DNA of 64,000 bases, taken from positions 12,046,001-12,110,000 of the forward strand of contig OX291555.1 of NCBI GenBank assembly GCA_946406115.1, given 5' to 3'. This document shows, in pieces, positions 1-10,565 of this stretch (position 1 is its first letter; each line of letters begins with the position of its first letter). Position numbers and translations under genes: made by a program. This stretch comes from Apoda limacodes (Eukaryota > Arthropoda > Insecta > Lepidoptera > Limacodidae). The notes below the pieces were generated by a model, which did not search any database, was not told where the DNA came from, and saw nothing but the letters and a program-made list of their open reading frames with translations.

Positions 1-977
1 TTTCAAAAATACCTAGTTCACTTTGATGATATGTTTTTCAAAAATAAGCAGTTTAAGTCGGTCAAACTTTGGATCATATTTTTAATGTCAAGATAAAGTC
101 ATTTGTACATATGTAACATTTAATTCCAATTAGAGTAATAATGAGATGCGTTTCATTGTTGATTTTTCTCGTAAAAAAAATATAAACCAACTTTATTTTC
201 GTCATAGCTCCGTTAGATTTTTATGCAAGAGAACTTTAAAAAAACGCATTTTAAAGGTTTTTTTTATTGTACTTTAAAAAAGATACCGAGCACTTTCATC
301 GTAAAACGTACCGTTTTTTCGTAATTCAATGTTGAAATCTGTAAATTTGTCGTTAAAAAAATAAGGCTTACCTTCAATGAGGCTTATAAGGCTTTGTTTG
401 TATTGGGTCTACATTAAAAAAAAAAAAAAAAATGCTTTGATTTTTCATAACCTACCATTTTGATAATCACAGATTTTTTTATTTAATCAATAGTTTATGA
501 GTTTTATGTGAAAAATGGTCAAAAAACGTGGTTATTTTCGAAAAAAATTTACATTTTCGTTCACGAATATCTCAAAAAGTATTGATTTTTCGAAAAACTT
601 CTCTAGAACATTTTTAGCTCAAAATACATCTTTCTATCGATTCCTGGAGTTGTTTTTTTAATTACCACCCCTCACGAAAAAGCACACCTTGGCATAGGGT
701 AGATTTTGCTTCTTGGGGTATTCCCTACTTACTGTCAAAATTTCAGCAAAATCCATCTTTCTTGAAAGAATTGCTAGCCAAAAACAGTCATGTACTATAC
801 GAGCTACAAGGCGCATCTCAACGTAGCGCGGCGCATCTTTAAGGCTCTTCACGTCGTGTCTCGGTATGAGCCGACCCTTAGGGGATAAAACGGCACAACG
901 GCGACTTTTTATAGCGATGCAGTCGCAGCCGTGATACAGTCGCGTTGCTATCGCAGGCCGTTTACTTTTATATATGA
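1..977. other. AT-rich DNA without recognisable gene
   Basis: Mostly A/T-rich with homopolymer runs, for example poly-A near 414-431. The part from about 780 to 960 is richer in CpG and looks like a decayed dispersed repeat. A 64-codon minus-strand open frame (658-852) resembles no protein family I know and is probably chance. Confidence 0.5.
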
Positions 978-1331
978 CTAGTTTTTGCCCGCAGTTCCAC
1001 CCGCGCTAAATTCGGTTATCAAACCTCAAATTATAGAAAAAAACGACTCACACTTGACTTTTTCAAGTATCCTATTTCCTTTCTCGGGACGTAAACTATC
1101 TCCATGTCAAATTTGCCCGCGGTTCCACCTGCCCTAAATTCCGTCATCGGTGTACGATTTCAACGGCAACTCCTCAATTATAGAAAAAAAAAACCACTCA
1201 CACTAGACGCCTTTAGGTAGCCTATGTCCTTTCTCGGGACTCAAACTATCTCCATGCCAAATTTCATTTTAAACTTAAGAAGGAACAGACAGACAGACAG
1301 TTACTTTCGCATTTAAAATATTAGTATGCAG
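978..1331 (-). repeat. Helitron-like non-autonomous element, tandemly duplicated inside
   Basis: Minus-strand copy. CTAG at 978-981 is followed inward by the GC-rich terminal segment (GCCCGCAGTTCCACC). The other end is the degenerate TAATATTAGTATG motif near 1317-1328. The internal block (CCCGC..TTCCACC, then ATTATAGAAAAAAA, then CCTTTCTCGGGAC) occurs twice, so one partial unit is joined to a fuller one. The CTAG end with a short hairpin matches the Helitron 3' rule. Family assignment is inference. Confidence 0.65.
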
Positions 1332-1504
1332 GGTATGGATCTTAGCGAAGTAGTCGCTAATCGTTACACAACTCTACAGTGCGGCAGCACGTTCATCGCT
1401 ACAAAAAGTCGTCTTGGTCGACTGCCCTTAGAGCGTCTTACTGCAAACGAAACATATACTTCCAGACAAACATCATTTGTTTAATAGTATATAATCTATA
1501 CTAT

Positions 1505-2286
1505 CCTTCCTACTTACGAGAATATTATTAAAATGTTAAAGTAAGTCTGGATGAATTGATAGATGGATGTCTGTTACTCAATCACGCTTCAACCACTGAA
1601 CGGATCGAGATGAAACTTGGCAACTTGGGTTAGGTCCTGGACTAGGGTGTAGGGTTTTTTTTAACCAACTTCAACAAAGAAAGAGGTTCTTATTTGTCGG
1701 AAACTTTTTTTTATGTATGTTACCCGATTACTCGGAGACGCCTGGACCGATTCGAAAAATTCTTCTTTTATTTAAAAGGGTATACTACCAAGGTGGTCTC
1801 ATATTAATTTAGTGATTTAAAAACTTAAACTTTTGGAGTAAAAAAAATATTTTAAATGGTGAAACGCTTTTTATGTTGATGATTGTATAACATTTTGTTA
1901 CAAGTATAGATGTTTTTAGTGTACGAGAAAAAAAAAAGGAAATCACCACTCAAAAGTAAATAATAAAAACTTTTTATAAAAAAAAAAAACAATCGGCTTC
2001 AAAAAGATGCACTAAAATTACTTATTTCCAAAATACTGATCTGAATTACAATTTGAAGTGGGTGTCTATGTACCTAACAGTTTGTAACACACTTCACTTA
2101 CAAGAAATCAACTTTAAACTGTTATTAAGATCAGAATTTTGGAAATAAGTAATTTTAGTGCATCTTTTGAAAGCCGGTTATTTTATTTGTTAAAAAAATT
2201 TTAGCTTAAAGCTTAAACGAACTACTAAGTAGTTCCACGCCGATAACCGAATTTAGGGCGGGCGGAGCCGCTGGCAAAATCTAGTA
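1505..2286 (+). repeat. Helitron-like element interrupted by the arm+hairpin repeat
   Basis: The left part (about 1505-1660) carries the family's GTTACTCAATCACGC and TGAACGGATC blocks. The right part (about 2215-2285) carries GGGCGGGCGGAGCCGCTGG and ends in CTAG. The two halves are separated by the repeat at 1661-2181, so that repeat most simply lies nested within this older copy. Confidence 0.55.
1661..2181 (+). repeat. Arm+hairpin repeat, copy A
   Basis: A roughly 330-bp 'arm' begins with TTAACCAACTTC at 1661. It is followed by a fold-back (about 1990-2181) whose arms start CGGCTTCAAAAAGATGCACT and return as AGTGCATCTTTTGAAAGCCGG. The same organisation is present in opposite orientation at 24765-25295, and the arm alone at 3390-5050. 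The sequence AACCGACTTC/GAAGCCGGTT is a very common lepidopteran repeat motif. I do not know its transposition class. Confidence 0.65.
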
Positions 2287-2720
2287 ATATTATTATTGCG
2301 AAAGTTTGGATGGATGGATGTTTGTTACTCAGTCACGCCAGAATGGCTGAACGGATCTGGATGAAATTTGGCACTGAGATAGATTGTCGTCTGGAATAGC
2401 ACTTAGGTTTTATTCCGGAAAATTCAAAAGTCCTTGCGGGAATAACTATAACGTTTGTTATTCAATCCCGTCGCAACGAGATAAAATTTTGCACAGATAT
2501 AGTTGAAAACACGGAGAAGGACATAGGGTACTTTTTATCTCGGAAGTTCTAAAGTTCCCACGGGAGTTACTATTACCGAATTCTACTTGAACGAACTATA
2601 GCTGCAGCAGAGCTATAGGTTGCTACGAGTATAAAAAACTTCTTTAGTATGATCATGAAGTTACCGTTAGGATCCTCTGCCTTTAAACAGATTTAGGGCG
2701 GGCGGTAGCGGTTGCCACCT
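2286..2720 (+). repeat. Helitron-like non-autonomous element
   Basis: It starts AATATTATTATTGCGAAAG immediately after the CTAG of the previous copy. It contains the family blocks TGGCTGAACGGATCTGG, ATGAAATTTGGCAC, and twice the (C)GGGA(A/G)TAACTAT-type block. It ends in GGGCGGGCGGTAGCGG near 2715. No coding capacity. Confidence 0.65.
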
Positions 2721-3100
2721 GTCGCTTCTCGATTTAAGGGTTACCAGCTCAAAAAATACAGGTTTTTGATTTTTTTACGGGAGACAAATTAATGAGGGCT
2801 GAAAGTACTCATGAGGAGTCATGAGCCCAAATGACTCCCTTCCTTACCCCCAATGGCATACTGCGCAGAGACTAAGATACGCACCGCACCAAATTTAAAC
2901 AGCCACGCACACACGCTAGATAGAATATCGGTTTTAAAACGCGACACCTTCGAACGCAAATACGGGAGTTTTGATTACCCCCTATTTTATTTTGCTTATA
3001 ATATAGTAAAGTACAAAAGAAAAACAAAATTTTTCGTAAAAAAATATTTCTTTGATCAACTTTGAAGTGGCAAATTTTTTATGTCTGCTATTATTGATCT
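2720..3100. other. No recognisable gene
   Basis: A 70-codon open frame at 2853-3065 is not recognisable and runs into low-complexity A/T sequence, so I do not call it a gene. A short internal repeat (ACTCATGAG/GTCATGAGC) lies near 2807-2826. Confidence 0.4.
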
Positions 3101-3389
3101 TGAATACATTGTATCTATGTATTTTTTTTTTCTTATTTGTTAATGTATGTATGTATTTATTTGTATGCATATATATTCATATTTACATATGTTTATGTTG
3201 TTATATATGTTTTATTTATGTATGTGTATAAGTATAATTTTAGTTTATATGATTTGCATTACGCATTCATTATGATGCACCCACTTTGCTTCTCTGTACC
3301 TATTACCTAAAGGTTGACTGGAAGATAATGCCTGAGGCAATAAGTTCGCCTTTTGTACAAAACTGTTGTGCAGTGTACTATAAACTGTT
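3100..3389 (+). repeat. LINE 3' UTR relic (CR1/jockey type)
   Basis: TGTATGTATTTAT-rich sequence is followed by CCTAAAGGTTGACTGGAAGA and TAAGTTCGCC (about 3305-3355). This is the conserved tail found downstream of reverse transcriptase in lepidopteran CR1/jockey-type LINEs. Related tails appear here at 8205-8275 and 45060-45130. No coding part remains. Confidence 0.5.
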
Positions 3390-3672
3390 TTTTAGTGCAT
3401 CTTCTTGAAGCCGGTTGGTTTTATTTTTTACTTTTTAGTGACGAATTTATTTTTCGTATACTAAAACGTCCATACTAGTATCTAAATTACATACAATCAT
3501 CAACATAAAAGGCGTTTCACTAGTTCCAAATTAACACCAATTATTTTTTTAACAAAAGTTTAAGTTTTAATTTCACTACATTAATTACAGACCACCTCGT
3601 AAGTAAACCCTTTTAAATAAAAAAAGAATTTTGCAAATCCGTCTATATATAACGAAGTTCTGCCCGAACATA

Positions 3673-3697
3673 CCTTCAGTCAACAAAGTATCGGGAA
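3673..3697 (+). repeat. Left terminal inverted repeat of the mariner
   Basis: Lies directly inside the TA at 3671-3672. The core AAGTATCGGGAA pairs with the right end at 4968-4993, with a few mismatches and a small length difference at the tip. Confidence 0.75.
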
Positions 3698-3867
3698 TGG
3701 ATGATTTGTTTATGGTTCCAAATTCAAATTTTTGTTTTTTTTGTTGTTGTTAGATTGGCACAACTGTTTTCTATTTTGGCGCGGAGTTTGAGTTGCATCT
3801 GTTATTTATATTAAATACAGTGCTGTTTTTAGTTATATCATATCTAGTGTGTATTGCGAATTTCATA

Positions 3868-4941
3868 ATGGACAAAAACATTGAACAAAGAGTTTGTCTT
3901 AAATTTTGCATCGCCAATGGAATTTCGTGTTCGGAGTCACTGAAAATGTTACAGAAGGCTTACGGTGATTCGACTTTATCAAAAACACGTGTTTATGAGT
4001 GGTACAAAGCGTTCAAAAGCGGTCGAGATGTGATGGAAGATTTGCCTCGCTCTGGTAGGCCATCAACGTCTGCAACTGAAGTTAACATCGCAAAAGTGAA
4101 GGAAATAGTGACTGAAAATCCTCATTCAACTTTGAGAGAGATAGCCGCCGAACTTTCTGTATCTCACGAGTCGATCCGTACTATTTTAACTAATCATTTG
4201 GGTATGAAACATGTTACCGCTCGGCTAGTCCCAAAAGACCTGAATTTTCTCCAAAAACTCAATCGCATGAGAGTCGCTGAGGACATGCTAGAACGAGTCA
4301 ATTCCGACCCAACATTCATGAAACGCATTGTTACTGGTGACGAGACGTGGGTTTACGAGTTTGACATGCAAACTAGTCAACAAGCTTCGGAGTGGCGCCT
4401 TCCAACTGAACCGAAACCGAAGAAACCACGCCAAAGTCGATCAAAAGTCAAAGTCATGTTGACTGTTTTCTTTGACTATCGCGGTGTTGTGCACTCGGAA
4501 TTCTTGCCGGAAGGTCAAACGGTAAATAAAGAATATTATTTGAGCGTTATGCGGCATTTAAGAGAGCAAATTCGACGAAAAAGGCCAGATTTGTGGAATG
4601 AAAATTCTTGGATTTTGCACCACGATAATGCGCCTTCGCACAAGGCCATCATTGTGAAAGAATTTTTGACCAAACACTCAACAAATACCATCGAGCAACC
4701 ACCATATTCACCAGATATGGCTCCTGCCGACTTCTTTCTTTTTCCTAAACTCAAATTAACACTTCGTGGCACCCGTTTTCAATCGGTAGAAGACATAAAG
4801 GAGAATTCGCGCCGAGAACTGAATTCAATTCCGGAAACAGCGTTTAAAAAATGTTTTGATGATTGGATTATTCGTTGGCGTAAGTGTATCGTTTCTGAAG
4901 GAGCATACTTTGAAGGTGATAAAATAAATTTGGATGATTAA
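3868..4941 (+). CDS. Mariner transposase (DD34D), intact ORF
   Basis: Transposase that binds the element's ends and cuts and pastes it into TA sites in the nucleus. Length is 357 residues from the chosen ATG (MDKNIEQRVCL), close to the roughly 345-355 usual for mariner. The frame is open 25 codons further upstream, but that extension is hydrophobic and unlike mariner N-termini. Two helix-turn-helix regions occupy about residues 1-60 and 70-115, joined to the catalytic domain by LVPKDL (120-125). The catalytic triad is D158 (TGDETW), D253 (HHDNAPSH) and D288 (YSPDMAPADFF). There are 34 residues between the second and third aspartates, which is the mariner signature. No stops or frameshifts. 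Subfamily not assigned with certainty. Confidence 0.92.
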   Translation: MDKNIEQRVCLKFCIANGISCSESLKMLQKAYGDSTLSKTRVYEWYKAFKSGRDVMEDLPRSGRPSTSATEVNIAKVKEIVTENPHSTLREIAAELSVSHESIRTILTNHLGMKHVTARLVPKDLNFLQKLNRMRVAEDMLERVNSDPTFMKRIVTGDETWVYEFDMQTSQQASEWRLPTEPKPKKPRQSRSKVKVMLTVFFDYRGVVHSEFLPEGQTVNKEYYLSVMRHLREQIRRKRPDLWNENSWILHHDNAPSHKAIIVKEFLTKHSTNTIEQPPYSPDMAPADFFLFPKLKLTLRGTRFQSVEDIKENSRRELNSIPETAFKKCFDDWIIRWRKCIVSEGAYFEGDKINLDD

Positions 4942-4967
4942 CAAACAGTTTGTGTATTATTGATCTT

Positions 4968-4993
4968 TTCCCGGTACTTTCTTGACAGAGTAG
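4968..4993 (-). repeat. Right terminal inverted repeat of the mariner
   Basis: TTCCCGGTACTTTCTTGACA lies just inside the TA at 4994-4995 and is the inverted partner of 3673-3697. Confidence 0.75.
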
Positions 4994-5050
4994 TACATAA
5001 AAAACATACATCCGAATTGAGATCCTCCTCCTTTTTTGAAGTCGGTTAAA

Positions 5051-6068
5051 AAGAAAACAGAAGAAACAGACGTTAAAAAAATCATTTTCTAAACAAAAAG
5101 CAACACCATCTGATAAAAAAACCAGCAACGCTTTAGTTCACGGGTGCTAAGAGACCAACGCACTTAGTTAGCAACCGCGTAATTTTTCCTACAGTAGACC
5201 TTTGTCTAAAGCAAGGCCTTTGATACTGTGCACCTGAATTTTACACCTTATTTCTAAAGACTCAAGATGTATAATGGGTTAGTCGTATGTCTCTTACACT
5301 CGCGAACATGAAACCGGCTGGGGAATAATTGATAAGAGAGCAAGTTTTGATTTCGTTTGTTTTTTGTTGAGCGTCCCTCAAGGTTCCGCGCTGGGCCCGC
5401 GGCTCTTTAAGTGTGGTGTCCTTGAGTGTTTCCAGGTGAAGGGCCGAGGTTTTACTATAGTTTTTTAGGTCCCACACCTCAAAGACATGTCAATGAACCT
5501 GTTACTTAACTTTTGTTTGGGTAACAATGACGTGTAGGCATTGTGGAATCACGAAAATTAATGATTTATTATTTTTCTAAAGGCGTTTTGGAAAAAAAGT
5601 ATGTATTTTGTGTAGGTATCTACAAAATGTGTATATGTATTTATGTTGTATTCATGATGAGTTATGTCAAAGCTACCTAGTTGCGTTGGTTGTTGAGAGT
5701 TGACGTAATTACCTAGGTACTTAATTAGTATCTGACTGAAATTTTTAATCCGATTAATTAAAATACAATATCGTCATACTAATTAATCGGTAAATAGCTG
5801 ACTTATCTGCAATTATTTGATCATACAGCAACGAATGTAACTGAACCAGTTATAAGTACAACTTTTGAACCTATGTACTTCAAAAAGGACCTAGTGCCCC
5901 CCCCACACTGCCAGCTAAATGGTTGTTCTTGGGTGTGTGAAAAAAATCATCGGAGTAGGATATACCTAGTGAGCATATGTAACGAAATTAAAAGGAAAAT
6001 TAGTAAAGGTAAGTAGACTTTACAACTTTACTACTTTTTACTCTATAGTAATACTCTACTTTCGTAAT
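5051..6068. other. No recognisable gene; short stem-loop at 5750-5790
   Basis: Unique-looking A/T-rich sequence. A perfect 11-bp inverted repeat, CCGATTAATTA at 5750-5760 and TAATTAATCGG at 5780-5790, could form a stem with a 19-nt loop. A 71-codon minus-strand open frame around 5262-5477 is not recognisable. Confidence 0.45.
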
Positions 6069-6348
6069 CCATACTAATGTTATAAACGCGAAAGTAACTT
6101 TGTGTGTCTGTTACCTCTTCAAGCTTAAACCGCTGAACCGATTTAGATGAAATTTCGTATGGAGTTATTTACTTTAGGATTTACATAGGAGATTTTATCC
6201 CGAAAATTCAAAAGTTCCCACGGGAATAACTGTAACCGAGTTTAAAAGACCTAAAGCTTGCTATAGCTAACTTCATTAGTGTAATTAAAAGGAGTTCCAA
6301 GTCGATAACCAAATTTAGAGCGGGTGGAGCCTCTGGCAAAAATCATTA
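6069..6348 (+). repeat. Helitron-like non-autonomous element
   Basis: Starts CCATACTAATGTTATAAACGC with GCGAAAGTAACTTTGTGTG. It then has CTGAACCGATTTAGATG and TCCCACGGGAATAACTG, and ends in a decayed hairpin (GAGCGGGTGGAGCCTC) before AATCATTAATT, where CTAG would be expected. The terminus is mutated. Confidence 0.65.
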
Positions 6349-6349
6349 A

Positions 6350-6848
6350 TTACCAGCTATCCAATGTTTGGTTGTTTGTTACTCAATCACGCTTCACCAA
6401 CTCTACACCGATAGATCGGAAACCTCTGAACCGATTTGGATGAAAATTGCTATGGAGATAGTTTGAGTTCCAGAGAAGGACATAGAAAGATAAATAGAAA
6501 TATACTTTATTGCACACTAAAAATGAATTACAAACAAATTAAAAATAGAAAAAAGTTTCCGCGGGAATAACTATGACGTTTGTTACCTATATCCTGCCTA
6601 AACGGAGCATACAATTGAGCTGAAATTTTGAACAGAGACAGTTGAAGATACGGAGGATAAAGGCTACTTCTATCCCGAAAATTCAAAAGTTCCCGCGGGA
6701 GTAACTATAACCAAATTCTACGAACGAACTATAGCTGCAGTTATAGCTTGTTATACCAAACTTCTTTAGTGTAATCGAAATAGTTGCCTTAAGAATCCCA
6801 CGCCGATACCCAAATTTAGGGCGGGCGGAGCCGCTGGCCAAAGCTAGT
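6350..6848 (+). repeat. Helitron-like element carrying a LINE-tail insertion
   Basis: Follows the previous copy directly. It contains the double TCCCGCGGGAATAACTA-type block. Its 3' end has GGGCGGGCGGAGCCGCTGG and CTAG at about 6843-6846. A segment at about 6486-6552 containing ACTTTATTGCACAC is foreign to the family and looks like the terminal fragment of a LINE 3' UTR. Confidence 0.65.
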
Positions 6849-6849
6849 A

Positions 6850-7830
6850 CTTACTAAATTAATAACAATATTTAGGTTCGAATTCGGGCGCGGCGATTGG
6901 CGGTACAGGTTTCAAACTTATAATCTAGTTGCTCTATCGTAAAAACAGTAACACATATTTTCTTGTAATGATCATAGTGTTAGTAAGCTCTAAAGTATAA
7001 AAACCGGCTAAGTGTGACACGGGCCCGAGCCATTTACCATCATAAATCACCTTTGCCATCTAGCTATTATTAAGCAAAACAGTAACACATTTGTTTGTTG
7101 GAAACGATTTTCAAAGTTAAGCCACGTCGGGCTTGGTCAGAATATGTAAATGGTGGTAGGGTAAAACGCCCGAATGTCGGCCCCTTACGTAAAATGCAAC
7201 TTTTAGTCTTAACCACGCCTGAGCCATGGAGTTATCCAACGATGAATTAACACTGTAGGGCTATTTGACATTTAAACTCTATGTTATAAGTGATTATAGA
7301 CCTCTTAAATTTACATATTATCGGCCACTATTAACTTAACTACGGCTTTCTTTTATCCTTATGTCGGCCAGAAAATGTTGTTCTAAATCATCAATAAGGC
7401 ATTATAACAATAGACATATTTAATTGTGTTAAAACTTTACCATGCATAACTTTAACTCTTTATAATACCTATGAAATAGAAATGATATTAGGTTATATAG
7501 GTATTCTTGTTATATTTTTATTTTAAAACTGAAATTAACAAATAAAAAATAAAATAAAATAAACTGTGACTAGCTTTTTGATGTGGCAAACAGCATTGTG
7601 TATTTCACCAAAAATTACAAACGCGCTGTTTTACACAGTGACCTATATAATAGACCTATTTAGTATTTTGAACGGTTTGTATTTCATCAAAAAAAGTAAA
7701 GGTGGCCGAGCTTAGGTTGTAAGAGTAGCCTAATGTCGGCCGTGATTTTTATAATCTATTAAAATAGTATAACTAATATACTGTTAAATCCATCAACTCC
7801 TTACTACTTGAAAGAACGTTTTTAATTTGT
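6850..7830. repeat. Left half of a region with repeated TCGGCC motifs
   Basis: No gene seen. TGTCGGCC-type motifs recur at 7177, 7321, 7364, 7704 (as GGCCGA) and 7736. The same motif resumes at 8917, 9049 and 9090 beyond the LINE tail and MITE. This suggests one older element, with motif repeats inside it, that was split by later insertions. Confidence 0.4.
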
Positions 7831-8275
7831 TTCTTCTTCTACACTTACACTTCGCTTGTCTAGTAGTCTTTTTTTAAGAACACCAGCTCACAATACTAAT
7901 TTCTATAATCGTCCTTTTACAGTTCAGGCTATACAGCTATGGATTTCTCTTCCACTAACTATTAGGCGCTCACAATCTGACACAAACGGTACAAAGTTCT
8001 GGTTAAAATTGTCTCCTTTTGAGTTATTTTATTGTGTATGTATTGTATATATATATATATTTCTAAATGTATGATGTAAGATTCTGTATGTTTGTTTAGT
8101 GTGTGTATAATATATTTTGTGTGTATGTTTATAAGATATTTATTCTAACCTTAACTTACCTCTTTCGACACAGCACCACCTACTTCTTTTTATGATTTCC
8201 TCTAATCATAGGTTTGCCTGATAGAGATCGTTTTATAGCAATAAAGTTGCCTTTTTGTAGCTTTCTCAATTAATT
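7831..8275 (+). pseudogene. LINE 3' end: last RT-ORF codons plus 3' UTR
   Basis: The plus-strand frame from about 7874 reads LRTPAHNTNFYNRPFTVQAI then QLWISLPLTIRRSQS. This matches the C-terminal 'RTPxHRTNxY...LWNSLPxxIRxxxS' segment after the reverse transcriptase of jockey/CR1-type LINEs. The downstream tail (GGTTTGCCTGATAGAGATCG, about 8211-8230) is that group's 3' UTR motif. It is 5'-truncated, with no catalytic domain, and a MITE abuts its end. Confidence 0.6.
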
Positions 8276-8847
8276 GCACGCCTCATAAGCAGAGCGGTGA
8301 GGTAGTGCTCTACTCTCGACATGTCAAAAAACCCAGTCTTTCGAAACTTAAATGACGTTTTTTTTTTTAATATAACACTTACAGGATAATATGAGTGCAC
8401 TAATATGAAGTTAAATAATCTGTCTAGCACATATGGTACATTTTATAAACAATTAATTTGTTTAATATAATAAATAATAACATTAAAACTAATCATTCTT
8501 GGACGTCCGTGAGTCTGTGTTTATGTGACCATGTATGTGGCAGAGAAATTGGTCGAAAAATTTATCTTACCGGAATACTTTTGTTTTTAATATATAAAGT
8601 ATTACACTGTGCTGATTCCTAGTTAATATTAGGGTTCTAAGTACTGTCGTTTAATTATAATTTATAAAAAACTAATATAATACTGTATATCTATATATAT
8701 ATTTTTTATTTTTATTTTATAGTATATTTTTTCCTCACCTTATTTGTTATTTTATTTTAAAAAACTTGAGTTTTTGTTTTAGAATTTTTTTTTAAATGTG
8801 AATGAACCGCTATGAGGCGTGCACTTTTGGATTTTCCAAATTTTTTT
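8276..8847 (+). mobile_element. 570-bp non-autonomous element (MITE), copy 1
   Basis: Nearly identical over about 570 bp to 32261-32836 and in the same orientation. The left end GCACGCCTCATAAGC is mirrored near the right end by CCGCTATGAGGCGTGC, giving inverted termini of about 11-15 bp with one indel. The shared right tail continues through ACTTTTGGATTTTCC. There is no coding potential. I could not define a target duplication, so the superfamily is left open. Confidence 0.7.
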
Positions 8848-9414
8848 TATTGTATTTCTTTTGTATATTGTGCGATAAAGAAAATTTATTTCTTCATTCA
8901 ACTAACATTTTGAGGCGGCCGAACTATGGTCATTTAATTAACGGGTATCAAACGCCTCACAGAAATACACTGTAAAAGCCCTAACTTAGGATCCTCATAA
9001 ATTCATTCAAGTTATAAGATTGCTGTCATCTTTCTTGTCACAGCCGGAGGCCGACATTACGGTTTTGTAATAAAATCAGCATCCTAACATCGGCCCCATT
9101 ATTTCTCTGTAACGAATTCAAAATTAAGGATTAAATAAAGAAGAAGAATGTCTTTTACATTGTTATTCCACTGTCCGGAAGCAGTATGAAAATTATAAAA
9201 AGCTATTTAAGCTAGGTCTCCGTTGCCGTTTTCTCCGAAATCATTGATAGAATTGCACTGTGCTGTACCTCGCTGGCTTCTGCACACTAAACCAGCGAAG
9301 TTTACGACATAGAGACAAAATATTGCATACATATCAAAACTAGATTTAACAAAGTCGTGATTAATGCCCAAACCTCTCACTTACAGAGAATTTGGACCTA
9401 ACTTTAAGCGTAAC
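8848..9414. repeat. Right half of the TCGGCC-motif region; LINE tail remnant
   Basis: GTGCGATAAAGAAAATTTATT (about 8870-8890) looks like a LINE 3' terminus. GGCCGA/TCGGCC motifs recur at 8917, 9049 and 9090. From about 9120 on nothing is recognised. Confidence 0.35.
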
Positions 9415-9687
9415 TAAAGGGCCAAACTTAGAACCCTATTACTAAGGCTGCGCTGTCCGTCCGTCCGTCACCACGCTGTATCTCATGAACCGTGATAGTT
9501 AGACAGTTGAAATTTTCACAGAAGATGTATTTCTGTTGCCGCTATAGCAACAAATAATAAAAAACAGAATAAAATAAATATTTAAGGGGGCTCCCATACA
9601 AGAAACGTGATTTTTTTTGCCATTTTTATAGATAATGTTACGGAACCCTTCTTGCCCGAGTCCGACTTGCACTTGGCCGATTTTTAT
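9415..9687 (-). repeat. Dispersed repeat 'AAGTGCGAGTCGG' family
   Basis: Minus-strand copy. ACCCTATTACTAAGGCTGCG, a (CCGT)n run and CTCATGAACCGTGATAGTTA lead to GGAACCCTTCTTGCCCGAG and TTGCACTTGGCCGATTTTTA. Other copies lie at 13415, 25389, 48903, 52117 and 60191. It has no coding capacity and its mechanism is not known to me. Confidence 0.75.
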
Positions 9688-10384
9688 AATTATTATGCAA
9701 TTATTTAATTTATATTAAAAACTTTGATTACATAAAAACAATATTAAGTAGGTATATCGTTAATATAATTTATTAAAACACAATTATTGAATTAAAACGT
9801 AGACACCTACACAAGAAATTGTTCAAACAAAAAGAAAACGTGGAGTTAGAAGCTTCGTTCTTCCACTTTGTATGTGTGTTCAAGTGTCATAGTCACTGAA
9901 GCGAAAAGAAAACTAAATAATTACATCGGAAGTTATACCCATCTACAAAATATTCGACGAAAACAAAACATAACATCCGGTCAAATTGCCAGCAAATTAT
10001 TACATGTACGCACCGAAGAAAGATATTATTTCTCCCAAAATGAGTATCGCAAAATAAAGAGGCAGTAAATTAAATTGTAACCAGTGTTAAATAAGCTCTT
10101 TTAATTCTACAATTTACATTTTCTGCAGACGAATGTAGACTTGAGATAAAGAGATGCACGATCACTGGTGTGCGATGGTAAAATATAGACTGCATGAAAA
10201 TTAGACTTATGTAGATTAAAAAATGTAATTTTTAGATCTGATTTAATATATTTTACTGTGTATAGCACTGGAGCTAACAGTTGTCTCAGACCATTACCGA
10301 GTGCCTATACTTAGTCACCTTCCAGCTCAATAATCAGATCAGCTCCAGGATACCGTATTATTGCGTTGTCATAGAAGTTATGCG
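9688..10384. other. No recognisable gene
   Basis: AT-rich. A 66-codon plus-strand open frame (9868-10068) is rich in Lys/Arg/Asn and has no family resemblance that I can name, so I do not call it a gene. Confidence 0.4.
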
Positions 10385-10565
10385 TTGTCGCAGCCATTTG
10401 GTTAAATAAGCCAGTTGTTTGGGTGCCCAGGAAAGAAATTATCATATAACTGAACAGATTGCTATATGAAACTTGGCTGGAACTCTCCGATCGCTTCGCA
10501 TCTACGTATAGAAAAGAGAAACTGAACCTAACCCAACATACATGACTTATACAGTGTGATTTCAA
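10385..10565 (+). repeat. Dispersed repeat, copy 1 (GTCGCAGCCA...)
   Basis: GTCGCAGCCATTTGGTTAAA, then TAAGCCAGTTGTTTGGGTGCC, corresponds to the segment at 11031-11095. It ends near a degenerate (TA)n and TATCGAAC, as does the other copy. Confidence 0.5.

Larger units (their letters stand above)
3673..4993 (+). mobile_element. Full-length mariner transposon (about 1.32 kb)
   Basis: Tc1/mariner-superfamily DNA transposon with both ends and one unbroken transposase gene. The ends are imperfect inverted repeats (left GTCAACAAAGTATCGGGAA; right, reverse-complemented, GTCAAGAAAGTACCGGGAA). They are flanked by TA at 3671-3672 and 4994-4995. The insertion can be tested within the window: copy C of the host repeat reads GGACATACATAAAAAA near 25240, and joining the flanks here gives CGAACATACATAAAAAA with a single TA. 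Its good preservation among decayed neighbours suggests a fairly recent insertion. Whether it can still move is unknown, because the two terminal repeats differ from each other. Confidence 0.9.
3390..5050 (-). repeat. Arm repeat, copy B, split by the mariner
   Basis: It begins TTAGTGCATCTTCTTGAAGCC at 3390 and aligns block by block with 24960-25295 (ACATAAAAGGC, AAATTAACA, CATACATAAAAAA). It resumes after the mariner at 4994 and ends CTCCTCCTTTTTTGAAGTCGG near 5047. Unlike copies A and C it has no adjoining hairpin. The uninterrupted copy C preserves the empty mariner target. Confidence 0.7.

Noticed and set aside
3793..3867. Upstream in-frame extension of the mariner transposase (25 codons before MDKN)
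   Set aside because: It is hydrophobic and unlike mariner N-termini, and the internal ATG at 3868 gives the usual family length.
6870..6890. B-box-like GGTTCGAATTC (possible SINE or tRNA)
   Set aside because: No A box at suitable distance and no SINE body.
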